Source: Sphingomonas panacis (GTDB lineage Bacteria; Pseudomonadota; Alphaproteobacteria; Sphingomonadales; Sphingomonadaceae). Taken from it: a stretch of 64,000 nucleotides of DNA. The notes under the pieces were generated by a model. The model had not been told where the DNA came from and did no database searches. It saw only the letters and a program-made list of their open reading frames with translations. Shown piece after piece: positions 36,481-45,070 of the stretch. Made by a program: the position numbers and the translations under genes. How positions within the stretch are numbered: position 1 is the first letter of the stretch; each line of letters begins with the position of its first letter. The DNA lies in the NCBI RefSeq assembly GCF_001717955.1, contig NZ_CP014168.1:372001-436000 (forward strand). The letters are read 5' to 3'.

Positions 36481-37311
36481 TTAGCGATCGAAGTAGAAAG
36501 CGTAGGTGTTGCGCGAAATCGCGGCGCGCACCGCATCGTCGGGGAGCCAATATTCATATTGGCGGATCGTGTCAGCGTAGGCGACCTTGCCCTCCATCCC
36601 GACGAACGGTGCGTCGCTGCCCCAGAACAGGCGCTCGGTACCGACCTGTTCGACATACGCTTGCGCGAGCGCACGCGGCACGTCCTGATCGGCGCGACGG
36701 AAGCCCGACGAGAGTTTCACCCACGCTCGCCCGCTTTGGCAGGCATCGACGCTGAGCGTGAAACCGGGGCAGTCGAGCCCGAACTGCTCTTCCGGCCAGC
36801 CGAAATGATCGATGACGATGGCGACCTCGCTCGGCGCGAGCGCGGCGAGCACCGGCGCCAGCCGCGCCGCCTCGACATTGACGTGAACGTGCATGCCGAG
36901 GTCGCGCAGCCGGTGGAACAACCGGACATAGGCGTCGGTGGTGAAATCCGGCAGCGGATCGACGTGGAAAAGCTGCAACCGGATGCCGACGATGCCCTCC
37001 GCGCGCATCCGCTCGAGATCATAGAAGCCGATGTCGGGATCAACGATCGCCGTACCCCGCAACCGGGGAAAGCGGCGCAGCGCGCGGATCGTGTAATCGT
37101 TGTACGTGCCGAACAGGCTCGCCGCCGCGATCACGCCGTATTGCACACCATTCGCGTCGAGCAGCGCGAGATACTCTTCGACCGGAAAGGCATAAGCCGG
37201 CCGCGCCCAGGCATGATTCGCGAAGGGCATGCCCGGCCCCCAGATATGCGCGTGCGAATCGACCAGCGGCGGGTTCGCCGACAGCGGCGCGGCTGGATCG
37301 AACTTGGACAT
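36481..37311 (-). CDS. Amidohydrolase-2 family protein (AH3)
   Basis: 276 residues. DSHAHIWGPG near the N-terminus, VIDHFGWP in the middle and LFWGSDAPF near the C-terminus give the HxH, His and Asp metal/catalytic set. ATG 37311 has GGGAG about 6 nt upstream. It differs from AH1/AH4 in length and in its inter-motif regions, so it probably acts on another intermediate. It is divergent from the TfdA-like dioxygenase gene. Confidence 0.88.
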   Translation of the reverse strand: MSKFDPAAPLSANPPLVDSHAHIWGPGMPFANHAWARPAYAFPVEEYLALLDANGVQYGVIAAASLFGTYNDYTIRALRRFPRLRGTAIVDPDIGFYDLERMRAEGIVGIRLQLFHVDPLPDFTTDAYVRLFHRLRDLGMHVHVNVEAARLAPVLAALAPSEVAIVIDHFGWPEEQFGLDCPGFTLSVDACQSGRAWVKLSSGFRRADQDVPRALAQAYVEQVGTERLFWGSDAPFVGMEGKVAYADTIRQYEYWLPDDAVRAAISRNTYAFYFDR

Positions 37312-37585
37312 CGGTGTCTCCCATCGGGCATCATATGTCCGCCGTCCTACCGGGCGGCCAAGCCGGCGCACAATCATGTCGCGACATCGTGCAGACGCGA
37401 AGCGAATAGCGGCGGTGCATAGCTGGCAGGCATCGCGGTATGACAAATCATGATCGGCCGGAGGGATTGCTGCGCGACTGGTTATACCCGTAAAGCTCCG
37501 CCTGAAGATCCCCGATCCGCTCGGGGCCGAAAACCCATCGTCCGGCGACGCCGCCCATCGGGGCGATCCCGGCCAGGAGACGATT

Positions 37586-38509
37586 ATGTCCGCGCGATCC
37601 GCGAGCACGCTCACCACCCAAGAAGACGCCACGCTGCGCTTCACCCCGATCAACCCGCATTTCGGCGCGCGTGCGGAAGGGTTCGACCTGCGCGAACCGC
37701 TCACGCCCGCACAGATCGACGAACTGCGCAGGGCGATGGATCACTATGGCGTGCTGGTGTTGCCGGGCCAGGATTTGACCGATGAGGAGCAGGCGCGCTT
37801 CGCGCAGCAGTTCGGCACGATCGAGGACACGCCGACGCTGGTGGACCAGGAACGTCGCCGATTGGCGAACATGAAGATCAACGACATCTCCAACCTCGGC
37901 GCCGACGGCAAGATCCTGGCGGCGGACGATCGCCGGCGAATGTTCAACCTCGGCAACATGCTGTGGCATAGCGACAGCAGCTTCAAGGCGACGCCAGCCT
38001 ATTGGTCGATGCTGCAGGCGCGCGTGATCCCGCCCGAAGGCGGCCAGACCGAATATGTCGATACGCGCGTCGCGTGGGACCATCTGCCCGAAGCGACCAA
38101 GGCGGTGGTGCGCGATCTGGTGGCGGAGCATTCGCTGATCTTCTCGCGCGCGCAACTCGGCTTCGACGCGTTCAGCGCGGCCGAGATCGCGCGGTGCAAG
38201 CCGGTGCCGCAGCGTCTCGTCCGGCGGCAGCCGGAAACGGGTCGGCTGGCCTTGTACCTGTCGGCGCATGCCGGCCGCATCCAGGGCTGGGAAGCACCCG
38301 AGGCGATGATGCTGATCCGCGAACTGACCGAGTTCGCGACGCAGCGCCAGTTCGTCTACACGCATCAGTGGAGCGTTCATGATCTGGTGATCTGGGACAA
38401 TCGCGTCACGATGCACCGTGGCCTGCGCTACGACGACAAACGCTATCCGCGCGACCTGCGCCGGGTGACGCTCGAAGACGTCGCGCCGACGCTCGCACAG
38501 GCCGCCTGA
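37586..38509 (+). CDS. TauD/TfdA-family Fe(II)/2-oxoglutarate dioxygenase
   Basis: 307 residues. The iron facial triad is His128-x-Asp130 (WHSDSSFK) and His277 (VTMHRGLRYD), with the oxoglutarate-binding Arg in the RDLRR that follows. The blocks EHSLIFSRAQLGF, LYLSAHAGRI, FVYTHQW, HDLVIWDNR are those of TfdA (2,4-D dioxygenase) more than of TauD. TfdA-type enzymes hydroxylate a carbon next to an ether oxygen and so split aryl ethers; the natural substrate here is unknown. AGGAG lies about 6 nt before ATG 37586. It is followed by the second TPP enzyme. Confidence 0.9.
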   Translation: MSARSASTLTTQEDATLRFTPINPHFGARAEGFDLREPLTPAQIDELRRAMDHYGVLVLPGQDLTDEEQARFAQQFGTIEDTPTLVDQERRRLANMKINDISNLGADGKILAADDRRRMFNLGNMLWHSDSSFKATPAYWSMLQARVIPPEGGQTEYVDTRVAWDHLPEATKAVVRDLVAEHSLIFSRAQLGFDAFSAAEIARCKPVPQRLVRRQPETGRLALYLSAHAGRIQGWEAPEAMMLIRELTEFATQRQFVYTHQWSVHDLVIWDNRVTMHRGLRYDDKRYPRDLRRVTLEDVAPTLAQAA

Positions 38510-38587
38510 GCCGCCGGGAAGCCGCTCTTCACGATCTTGATTTGAAAGACCGCGCAGCCCCGCTCGCGCGGATGGGGGAAGTGTGCC

Positions 38588-40198
38588 TTGACGAGCCGTA
38601 CCGTAACCGAAGCTTTGGTGGCGCGCTTGCAAGCACGCGGGGTCGAACGGATTTTCGGCCTGCCTGGGGGAGAGTGTAATCTCGACTTCATCGCCGCCGC
38701 CGAAGCCGTCGGCATGCAGTTCGTGCTGACCCGCACCGAGACCGCCGCCGCGATGATGGCCTGCGTCACCGCCGAACTGACCGGCACGCCAGGCGTGGTC
38801 ATGACGACGCGCGGCCCTGGCCTCGCCGCCGTCGCCAACGGGGTGGCCTATGCCGATCTCGACCGAGTCCCGCTGCTGGTGATCGCCGATGGCTATGAGG
38901 ACGCGCAGGCGTATATCAGCCACCAACGCGTCGATCAGGCCGCGCTCCTCGCGCCGATGCTGCGCGCCGGCTCCAACCTGCGCGATGTCGAGCCAGTCGC
39001 CGAACTCGACCGGCTGCTCGCGGCGATGGAAGCGCATCCCAAGGGGCCGGCGTATCTCGAGGTCGCCGGCTCTTATATTCGCGGCGCCATCGGCGCGGTA
39101 CCGGACGCGCCGCCCATCGCGGCGCCTCGCCGCGCCGACGACGATGCGATCGCGGTGGCGCGGCGATTGCTCGCGGCGGCGAAGCGGCCGATCCTGATCG
39201 CGGGGCTGCAGGCGCGCTCCCCGGCGGCGAGCGACGCGGTGCGCGCGTTCGTGGCGGCGACCGGCTGCCCCGCGCTCACCACCTACAAGGCGAAGGGTGT
39301 CGTCTCCGAGCACGAGCCGCTCGGGCTTGGCCTGTATGCCGGCGGCGTGGCGGAGGAGCCGATCCTGCGCTCCGCCGATCTCATCCTGCTCTATGGTTTC
39401 GATCCGGTAGAAGGCCCGCCGCAGCCGTGGCGCTATGCGGATATTCCGACCGTGGAACTCAGCGAGCATGCGCATGCGCACATGCTGATCGGACCCGACG
39501 CGCTGCTGATCGGCGACCTGCCCGCCGGGCTTGCCGCGCTGGCCGACGCGATGCCAGCCCCCGGCTGGAGCGCGGAGCAACTGGTCGCCGCCAAGACCCG
39601 GTTGTGGTCGGCGGCGCGTACCGCCAGCACCGGCGACGGCATCGCGCCTTCACGGCTGGTCGATGCCGCGATTGCGGCGCTGCCCACCGATAGCCGCATC
39701 ACGATCGACGCCGGCGCGCACATGCTACCGGTGCTGCATCTCTGGCGGGCCGCCGAGCCAAACCGCTCGCTGATCTCGCGCGGGTTATCGACCATGGGGT
39801 TCGCGCTGCCCGCCGCGATCGCCGCGAGCCTGGCCGAGCCGGGCCGGACGACGGTTGCGTTCACCGGCGACGGCGGGCTGATGATGTGCCTCGGCGAACT
39901 GGGCACGGCGGTGCAATCGGGATCGAAGCCCATCGTGGTGGTGTTCAACGACGCCTCGCTGACGCTGATCGGCGAGAAGCAGAAGCGTAGGCAGATGGCG
40001 GCGGCGGGCGTCGATTTCACCCCCGCCGATTTCGCGCAGGCAGCGGATGCGTTCGGCTGGTGCGGCATTCGCGTCGCGCACGAGGCCGATCTCGCCGCCG
40101 CCTTCGCGCGGGCGCTGGCGGCCCCCGGCCCGGCGCTGATCGACGTCGCGATCGACCCGGCGCAATATGAGTCGATCATCGCCGCTATCCGCGGCTGA
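38588..40198 (+). CDS. Thiamine-diphosphate-dependent enzyme (TPP2)
   Basis: 536 residues. Pyr domain with GLPGGECNLDF and catalytic Glu in TRTETAAAMM, central domain PILIAGLQARS, and PP domain FTGDGGLMMCLGELG through VVFNDASLTLIGEKQK, the ThDP-Mg motif (second Asn of NN is Asp here, as in many family members). The start is TTG 38588 after GGGGGAAG; no ATG or GTG is available in frame nearby. It follows the TfdA-like gene by 78 nt. Acetolactate-synthase-like, but probably a catabolic decarboxylase or lyase. Not closely similar to TPP1. Confidence 0.88.
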   Translation: MTSRTVTEALVARLQARGVERIFGLPGGECNLDFIAAAEAVGMQFVLTRTETAAAMMACVTAELTGTPGVVMTTRGPGLAAVANGVAYADLDRVPLLVIADGYEDAQAYISHQRVDQAALLAPMLRAGSNLRDVEPVAELDRLLAAMEAHPKGPAYLEVAGSYIRGAIGAVPDAPPIAAPRRADDDAIAVARRLLAAAKRPILIAGLQARSPAASDAVRAFVAATGCPALTTYKAKGVVSEHEPLGLGLYAGGVAEEPILRSADLILLYGFDPVEGPPQPWRYADIPTVELSEHAHAHMLIGPDALLIGDLPAGLAALADAMPAPGWSAEQLVAAKTRLWSAARTASTGDGIAPSRLVDAAIAALPTDSRITIDAGAHMLPVLHLWRAAEPNRSLISRGLSTMGFALPAAIAASLAEPGRTTVAFTGDGGLMMCLGELGTAVQSGSKPIVVVFNDASLTLIGEKQKRRQMAAAGVDFTPADFAQAADAFGWCGIRVAHEADLAAAFARALAAPGPALIDVAIDPAQYESIIAAIRG

Positions 40199-40200
40199 GC

Positions 40201-40929
40201 TCAGCCCGCGAGATAACCGCCATCGACCGGCAGCGTTACGCCGGTAACGAAGCGTGCCGCCTCCGAGGCGAGGAACACCGCCGCGCCGCCGACCTCGGCC
40301 GGATCGCCGATCCGCTTGAGCGGCGTGCGCAACATGATCGCCGCTTCGCGTGCTGCGGTCTTTTCCGCGTCGGGCACCAGCGGGGTTTCGACGAAGCCGG
40401 GCGCGATCGCGTTGACGCGGATGCCGTCGTCGCCCCATTCCACCGCCAGCGCCTTGGTAAACTGCATGACGCCGCCCTTCGACGCGGCATAAGCGGCGGC
40501 GTTGCCCGCCGCAACGAACGAGCGGATCGAGGCGAGATTGATGACGCACCCTCGCGTCTCACGAAGCTGACGATGAAAGGCGCGGCACATATTGAACGGC
40601 CCGCCGAGATTGATCGCCAGCGTGCGCTGCCAGTTCGCCACCGCGTCCGCATCAATAATCTTGCCGGGGCGGATGATGCCGGCATTGTTCACGAGGATCG
40701 CGACCGGGCCGATCTCGCCGGCGAGTGCCTCGCACGCCGCCGCATCGGACACGTCGAGAGCGCGGCCGCTGGCGTCCGCACCGATATCGCGCGCGGCGCG
40801 GGCAGCATCGTCGCCATTCAGATCGACGATGACGATCTGCGCGCCCGCGTCCGCAAGCGCCACCGCGATGGCCCGTCCGATACCCCGCGCGCCACCCGTG
40901 ACCAGCGCGATCCGTCCGTTCAGGCTCAT
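40201..40929 (-). CDS. SDR-family NAD(P)-dependent oxidoreductase
   Basis: 242 residues, classical SDR: TGGARGIG at ~11-18, NNAG at ~82, catalytic Ser134, Tyr147, Lys151 (YAASK), and the C-terminal VTGVTLPVDGG. ATG 40929 is preceded by GGAGAG. It is read divergently from CMD3, with TACCGGTA operator 3 lying 22 nt before its start, and converges with TPP2 two bases away. Probably oxidises a hydroxy acid of the LacI-controlled pathway. Confidence 0.92.
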   Translation of the reverse strand: MSLNGRIALVTGGARGIGRAIAVALADAGAQIVIVDLNGDDAARAARDIGADASGRALDVSDAAACEALAGEIGPVAILVNNAGIIRPGKIIDADAVANWQRTLAINLGGPFNMCRAFHRQLRETRGCVINLASIRSFVAAGNAAAYAASKGGVMQFTKALAVEWGDDGIRVNAIAPGFVETPLVPDAEKTAAREAAIMLRTPLKRIGDPAEVGGAAVFLASEAARFVTGVTLPVDGGYLAG

Positions 40930-40951
40930 GCGTCTCTCCGTCTTCAAATTT

Positions 40952-40969
40952 CTTGTTACCGGTACCTGT
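40952..40969. promoter_or_regulatory. TACCGGTA operator 3 (SDR / CMD3 divergent region)
   Basis: CTTGTTACC/GGTACCTGT centred at 40960/40961; 22 nt before the SDR start and about 74 nt before the CMD3 start. Confidence 0.7.
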
Positions 40970-41043
40970 TTCTCGTAAGCGGAGCAAGCGCGCGGCGTGA
41001 CTTGGACGCCGCGATTCCTCACCACATCATGGAAGGGTATGAA

Positions 41044-41427
41044 GTGACCAACGAAACATATGAACGCGGCCTGGCGCTGCGCAAGGACGTGCTCGGCGAG
41101 GAATATGTCGCCCGTTCGTTCGCCAATGCCGACGATTTCAGCCGTCCTATGCAGGAGCTTTCGACCGAATATTGCTGGGGGAACGTCTGGAGCCGCGACG
41201 GGCTGTCGCGGCGCGACCGCAGCTTGCTCAACATCGGCATGATCAGCGCGCTCAACCGCCCCAACGAACTCAAGCTGCACGTCAAGGCGGCCCTCACCAA
41301 CGGCCTGTCGCGCGACGAGATCCGCGAGGCGCTACTCCAGGTCGCCATCTATTGCGGCGTGCCGGCAGGACTCGATTCGACGCGCATCGCGCGCGAGGCG
41401 TTCGCCGAAATCGACGCGGGCAAGTGA
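41044..41427 (+). CDS. Carboxymuconolactone decarboxylase family protein, PcaC-like (CMD3)
   Basis: 127 residues, the size of single-domain PcaC. Family blocks: YERGLALRKDVLGEEYV, EYCWGNVWSRDGLSRRDRSL, LKLHVKAALTNGLSRDEI and QVAIYCGVPAG. GTG 41044 is chosen with GGAAGGG 7 nt upstream; ATG 41029 is possible. It differs from CMD1 and CMD2 in length and motifs. Its last 79 nt overlap the convergent SMP-30 gene. True 4-carboxymuconolactone decarboxylase activity is possible but no protocatechuate genes are nearby. Confidence 0.88.
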   Translation: MTNETYERGLALRKDVLGEEYVARSFANADDFSRPMQELSTEYCWGNVWSRDGLSRRDRSLLNIGMISALNRPNELKLHVKAALTNGLSRDEIREALLQVAIYCGVPAGLDSTRIAREAFAEIDAGK

Positions 41428-42377
41428 CCGCTCGGCGCCCGCCTGCCGGCGGGCGCCGTTACCGCGCCCGTGAGTGGCACCCGCCAGATGTCGCCGTGCG
41501 AAGCCTCGGTGATGTAGAGCGCACCGTCGTGGACGGTCATGTTGGTGGTGCCGGGGCCAGCGCCTTCGGACAATGCGATCCGGCCGATCACGCGCCCGGT
41601 CGAGCCGGCCACGCTGATCGTGCCGTCGCCGAAATTCGCCCACCACAGCCGGCCGCGCACATCGGCCATCATCCCGTCCGGCCCAACGCCGCTCTCGGTG
41701 CGCGCGAACACCCAGGACGTGAGATAGGGCGGCGCGCGATCGGCAGGCGGAAGGACGAGGATCGTCTTCTCGGCATAGAGGCCGACGTACAGCCGCGTGC
41801 CATCCGGAGACAGCGCCAGGCCGTTGGGAAAGGCGAGTCCGTCCGCTAAAATCTGTGGCTCGCCGCGCTCGCCCGGTGCGAGATACACCACCATGCCGGT
41901 GGGGCGTAGCGCGCTCGCGCCAGCGACGACTGTCATATAGAGGCCGCCCGCCTTGTCGAACACGAGATCGTTCGCGCCGACGATCGGCTTGCCTGCCACC
42001 GTGGCGGCGCGAACGGTGATCGATCGATCGTGCGGATCGAAGATCAGCAGCCCGCGCCTGGCATCGGCAATGAACAGCCGGCCATCGGGATGGAAGCGCG
42101 AGCCGTTGGGCATGCCGCCGGTATTGGCGACAATGCGACAGGCACCGCCCGCCACCTCGACAATGTTGCCGCCCTTGTAATCGACGCTCCACAAATGCCC
42201 GTTGGAATCGAAGTTCGGCCCTTCGAGGAAACCACCGCAATGGGCGTACAGCACCGGATGACAATTCCCGCAGAGATCGGCGAGCGAGTCGATCCGCCCC
42301 GCGGCACTGACGCCGGCTGCGATGAAAGCCAGGCTGCACGCGGTCGCACGCGCCGAATGCGCCATTGACACGGGCAT
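41349..42377 (-). CDS. Exported SMP-30/gluconolactonase-like protein with CXXCH motif
   Basis: 342 residues, six-bladed propeller of the SMP-30/lactonase family (GPNFDSNGHLWSVDYKGG, NGSRFHPDGRLFIAD, NDLVFDKAGGLYMT, FPNGLALSPDGTRLYV, DGMMADVRGRLWWANFG). An N-terminal signal peptide (LAFIAAGVSAAG) predicts export to the periplasm. Directly after it is C36-G-N-C-H40, a c-type heme attachment motif that is unusual for this family. ATG 42377 is chosen; 42365 is possible. The C-terminal tail is antisense to CMD3. Operator 4 lies 13 nt upstream. Probable lactone hydrolase. Confidence 0.86.
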   Translation of the reverse strand: MPVSMAHSARATACSLAFIAAGVSAAGRIDSLADLCGNCHPVLYAHCGGFLEGPNFDSNGHLWSVDYKGGNIVEVAGGACRIVANTGGMPNGSRFHPDGRLFIADARRGLLIFDPHDRSITVRAATVAGKPIVGANDLVFDKAGGLYMTVVAGASALRPTGMVVYLAPGERGEPQILADGLAFPNGLALSPDGTRLYVGLYAEKTILVLPPADRAPPYLTSWVFARTESGVGPDGMMADVRGRLWWANFGDGTISVAGSTGRVIGRIALSEGAGPGTTNMTVHDGALYITEASHGDIWRVPLTGAVTAPAGRRAPSGHLPASISANASRAMRVESSPAGTPQ

Positions 42378-42390
42378 TCTCCCCGAAAAC

Positions 42391-42408
42391 CTTGTTACCG
42401 GTCCCTAT
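42391..42408. promoter_or_regulatory. TACCGGTA-like operator 4 (upstream of SMP-30 gene)
   Basis: CTTGTTACC/GGTCCCTAT; the left half matches operator 3 exactly, the right half is weaker (GGTC instead of GGTA). It is between the lacI-family gene and the SMP-30 start (13 nt), where bound protein would block transcription or translation start. Confidence 0.6.
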
Positions 42409-42444
42409 AATGAGGCGCGAGACGGCGCGCAATCGCGCCGAGGC

Positions 42445-43467
42445 TCAGGCGCTGGCGCGGTGGAGGATTTCGAAGCCGAGATCGACCGATCGCAGCGGCA
42501 GCTCGCGACCGAGCAGGCGCGCCAGCAGCATCTCCGCGCTTCGGCGGCCGATCTCATAGCGCGGCAAGCGCAAGGCGGTGATCGCCGGATTGACGAAGCG
42601 CATCAGGTCGAGATCGTCGAAGCTCGCCAGCGCGAGCCGCCCCGGCACCGCCCAGCCGCGTCGGTCGCAATCGAACAGTGCGCCCGCCGCGAGCACGTCA
42701 CCCGCGCAGAACAGCGCGTCGGTGTCGGGCCGGCTCTGCTCGATATAGGAAATTGCCTCCGCGCCGCCGACGAAACCGCGAGACACGCCAACCATCGCGC
42801 GCGGATCGAACGGCAGCCCCGCTTCCTCGATCGCCTCGCGAAATCCCACTTGCCGTTCCGACGCGCGCGGGTTGCGCACCAGGCCGGCAAAGGCGATCCG
42901 CGAATAGCCGAGCCGCGCGAGATGCAACGTCATCGCCTTCGCCGCACCCCGATTCGAATAGCTCACCACCATGTCGACCGGATCGGCGGGCATGTCGCCG
43001 TTCTCGACGACGGGAATCGCCGCGCCACGCAGCATCTTGATCGCGGCGGCGCTATGGCGAGTCGAATGCAGCACGAGACCGCTGACACGCTGCGCGAGGA
43101 ACGCGGCGATGACGCGCTCCTCCTCTTCGGGATCATCCGAGCTTTCCGCCAGCATCAACTGGAAGCCGGCCGGGCGAAGCACGTCCGAAATGCCCTTTAC
43201 CGTCTGCGAGAAGATCGAGTTTTCGAGGCTCGGCAGGATCAGCCCGATCACGGTAGAGCGGCTCGACGACAGGCTGCGCGCGAGGTGATTGTGAACGTAG
43301 CCGAGTTCGGCGACCGCCTCCTGCACGCGCGTGCGAAGCGCTTCCTTGACCTTCTCGGGCTGGTTGAGCGCGCGCGATACCGTCATTCGCGACACGCCAG
43401 CGAGTTTGGCGACCTCGCGCATGCGGATTCCGCCGCCGCCCCTTGAAGACGAATTGCCGTCTCGCAC
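42445..43467 (-). CDS. LacI-family (GntR-like) transcriptional regulator
   Basis: 340 residues. N-terminal HTH MREVAKLAGVSRMTVSRAL with hinge-helix region HLARSLSSSRS, then a periplasmic-binding-type sugar/effector domain (IGLILPSLENSIFSQTVKGI, VSGLVLHSTRHS). The recognition-helix start SRMTVSR resembles that of gluconate repressor GntR (KMTVSR), and GntR-type proteins bind TACC half-sites. GTG 43467 has AAGGGA 6 nt upstream; ATG 43422 is a shorter alternative that would cut just before the HTH. It is the probable repressor acting on the five TACCGGTA sites; the SMP-30 gene follows it. Confidence 0.92.
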   Translation of the reverse strand: MRDGNSSSRGGGGIRMREVAKLAGVSRMTVSRALNQPEKVKEALRTRVQEAVAELGYVHNHLARSLSSSRSTVIGLILPSLENSIFSQTVKGISDVLRPAGFQLMLAESSDDPEEEERVIAAFLAQRVSGLVLHSTRHSAAAIKMLRGAAIPVVENGDMPADPVDMVVSYSNRGAAKAMTLHLARLGYSRIAFAGLVRNPRASERQVGFREAIEEAGLPFDPRAMVGVSRGFVGGAEAISYIEQSRPDTDALFCAGDVLAAGALFDCDRRGWAVPGRLALASFDDLDLMRFVNPAITALRLPRYEIGRRSAEMLLARLLGRELPLRSVDLGFEILHRASA

Positions 43468-43643
43468 CGATGATCCCTTCGTTGTTTGTGACAGTGTAGC
43501 AAATCGTGATCCGCGGTCTATGGCGCCGCGCCACACGACAGACATACCGGCAGAATTTTGGGATCGATCCCAAAATCCTACGTGGTTCGACGATCGAACG
43601 GCCAATTGTGGGGCTTGCCACCCTAGCTATTGCATCGTAGATA

Positions 43644-43661
43644 TTTGATACCGGTACCTAG
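43644..43661. promoter_or_regulatory. TACCGGTA operator 5 (upstream of PrpD-C operon)
   Basis: TTTGATACC/GGTACCTAG centred at 43652/43653, 23 nt before the GTG of the PrpD-C gene and 176 nt from the lacI-family start. Bases 43641-43660 are identical to 18222-18241 in front of the BKACE gene, 25 kb away. Confidence 0.74.
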
Positions 43662-43684
43662 ATTTTCAAAAAGGTGGAGAATTC

Positions 43685-45070
43685 GTGATAGGGGCGTCGC
43701 AGACGATATCGGAATGGGTGGCCGGCATGACGTTCGCCGACGTGCCGGAGGATGTCGTGGCGAGCACACGCTTCCGCGTGCTCGACGTGATCGGCCTGTC
43801 GATCGCGGGAAGCCGGACTCCGTTCGGCGCGTCGGTCAGCGAGGCGGCGACGCTCTATCCTGGCGACGAGGCGGCGGTGTGGGGCACGGCCCGGCGAGCG
43901 AGCGCGATCGGTGCCGCCTTCATCAACGGCGCGCTGTCGCAGGCGCTCGAATATGACGACACCCACAACGAATCGATCGTCCACATGAGCAGTCCGGCGG
44001 TTGCCGCAGCGCTCGCGCTCGGTGAGCGGACCGGGGCGAGCGGCCGCGACGTCCTCACCGCGGTCGCGATCGGTAACGAGATCAGCGCACGGGTCGGCAG
44101 CGTCACGCCGCAGCAATTCCACAAGCGCGGCTTCCATCCGTCAGGACTGTTCGCCCCGTTTGGGGTGTGCTGGCTGGCGGCGAGCCTGTTGCGGCTCGCG
44201 CCGGCGCAGATGGTCGCCGCCGCCGGCATCACCGGCAGTTTCGCGGCCGGGCTGATCCAATGCTGGGTCGACGGCACCCAATCCAAATTCCTTCACCCCG
44301 GCTGGGCGGCGCAAAGCGGCATCACCGCCGCCGTGCTCGGCCAATCTGGCGTGACTGGGCCGGGCGAAGTCTTCGAGGGACGCTTCGGGCTTTTCGCCTC
44401 GCATCTGCAGGCGGCGGAGCCCGCGCCGGCGTTCGGACGGCTGACCGATAACCTCGGCAGCGTGTGGGACAGCCGCAACGCCTCGTTCAAGCCGTTCCCC
44501 GTCGCGCACGTCATCCACCCCTATATCGACGCGGCCCTGCGGCTGCGGGTGCGCGAGCGGCTGACACCCGAGCGCATCGCGCGCGTGATCTGCCCGGTCG
44601 CGGCCTATATCGTCGGCATCGTCTGCGAGCCGCTCGCCGAGAAACGCCGGCCGCTGACCGACTCGCATGGTCGAGTCAGTCTGCAATATACGCTCGCCGA
44701 AGCCTTCGTGCTGGGGCGGATCAGTAAGGACGCGTATGCGCCGGCGTCCTTGCGCGACCCGACCATCCTTGCGCTCGCCGACCGCGTCGAGTTCGTCGTC
44801 GATCCGACGATGCCGGGCAGCGAGCGGTTCAAGGGCGTGGTGATCGTCGAAACGGCGGATGGGCAGCGCTTCGAGGAGATCGAGGAGCATAATCGCGGAT
44901 CGGCCGCCAACCCGATGTCGCGCGGAGAGATCGAGGGCAAGTTCCGCGAGAACGTCACGAACGTCCTCGACATGCGGCAGGCGGACGCGGTGATCGATGC
45001 GGTCGCGCGGCTCGAAACGCTGGAGAATGTGTCAGCGCTCACCGGCCTGATGGCGCCCGCGCATGCGTGA
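43685..45070 (+). CDS. MmgE/PrpD family protein (PrpD-C)
   Basis: 461 residues. Signature INGALSQALEYDDTHNESIVHMSS, then FHKRGFHPSGLFAPFG and FLHPGWAAQSG, all classical for the 2-methylcitrate dehydratase / cis-aconitate decarboxylase family. GTG 43685 has GGTGGAG about 6 nt upstream and operator 5 just before it. It heads the PrpD-C - SDR - dehydrogenase - MBL operon and overlaps the SDR gene by 8 nt. Likely a (de)hydratase or decarboxylase of a hydroxy or unsaturated acid in this pathway. Confidence 0.9.
   Translation: MIGASQTISEWVAGMTFADVPEDVVASTRFRVLDVIGLSIAGSRTPFGASVSEAATLYPGDEAAVWGTARRASAIGAAFINGALSQALEYDDTHNESIVHMSSPAVAAALALGERTGASGRDVLTAVAIGNEISARVGSVTPQQFHKRGFHPSGLFAPFGVCWLAASLLRLAPAQMVAAAGITGSFAAGLIQCWVDGTQSKFLHPGWAAQSGITAAVLGQSGVTGPGEVFEGRFGLFASHLQAAEPAPAFGRLTDNLGSVWDSRNASFKPFPVAHVIHPYIDAALRLRVRERLTPERIARVICPVAAYIVGIVCEPLAEKRRPLTDSHGRVSLQYTLAEAFVLGRISKDAYAPASLRDPTILALADRVEFVVDPTMPGSERFKGVVIVETADGQRFEEIEEHNRGSAANPMSRGEIEGKFRENVTNVLDMRQADAVIDAVARLETLENVSALTGLMAPAHA

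Noticed and set aside
37448..39580. A 710-codon minus-strand frame across the TfdA-like and TPP2 genes
   Set aside because: Antisense to two enzymes with intact catalytic motifs; composition typical of a shadow frame.
41044..41427. Assignment of CMD3 as PcaC of the beta-ketoadipate pathway
   Set aside because: Size fits, but pcaGH, pcaB and pcaD are not present nearby, so the family name is safer.
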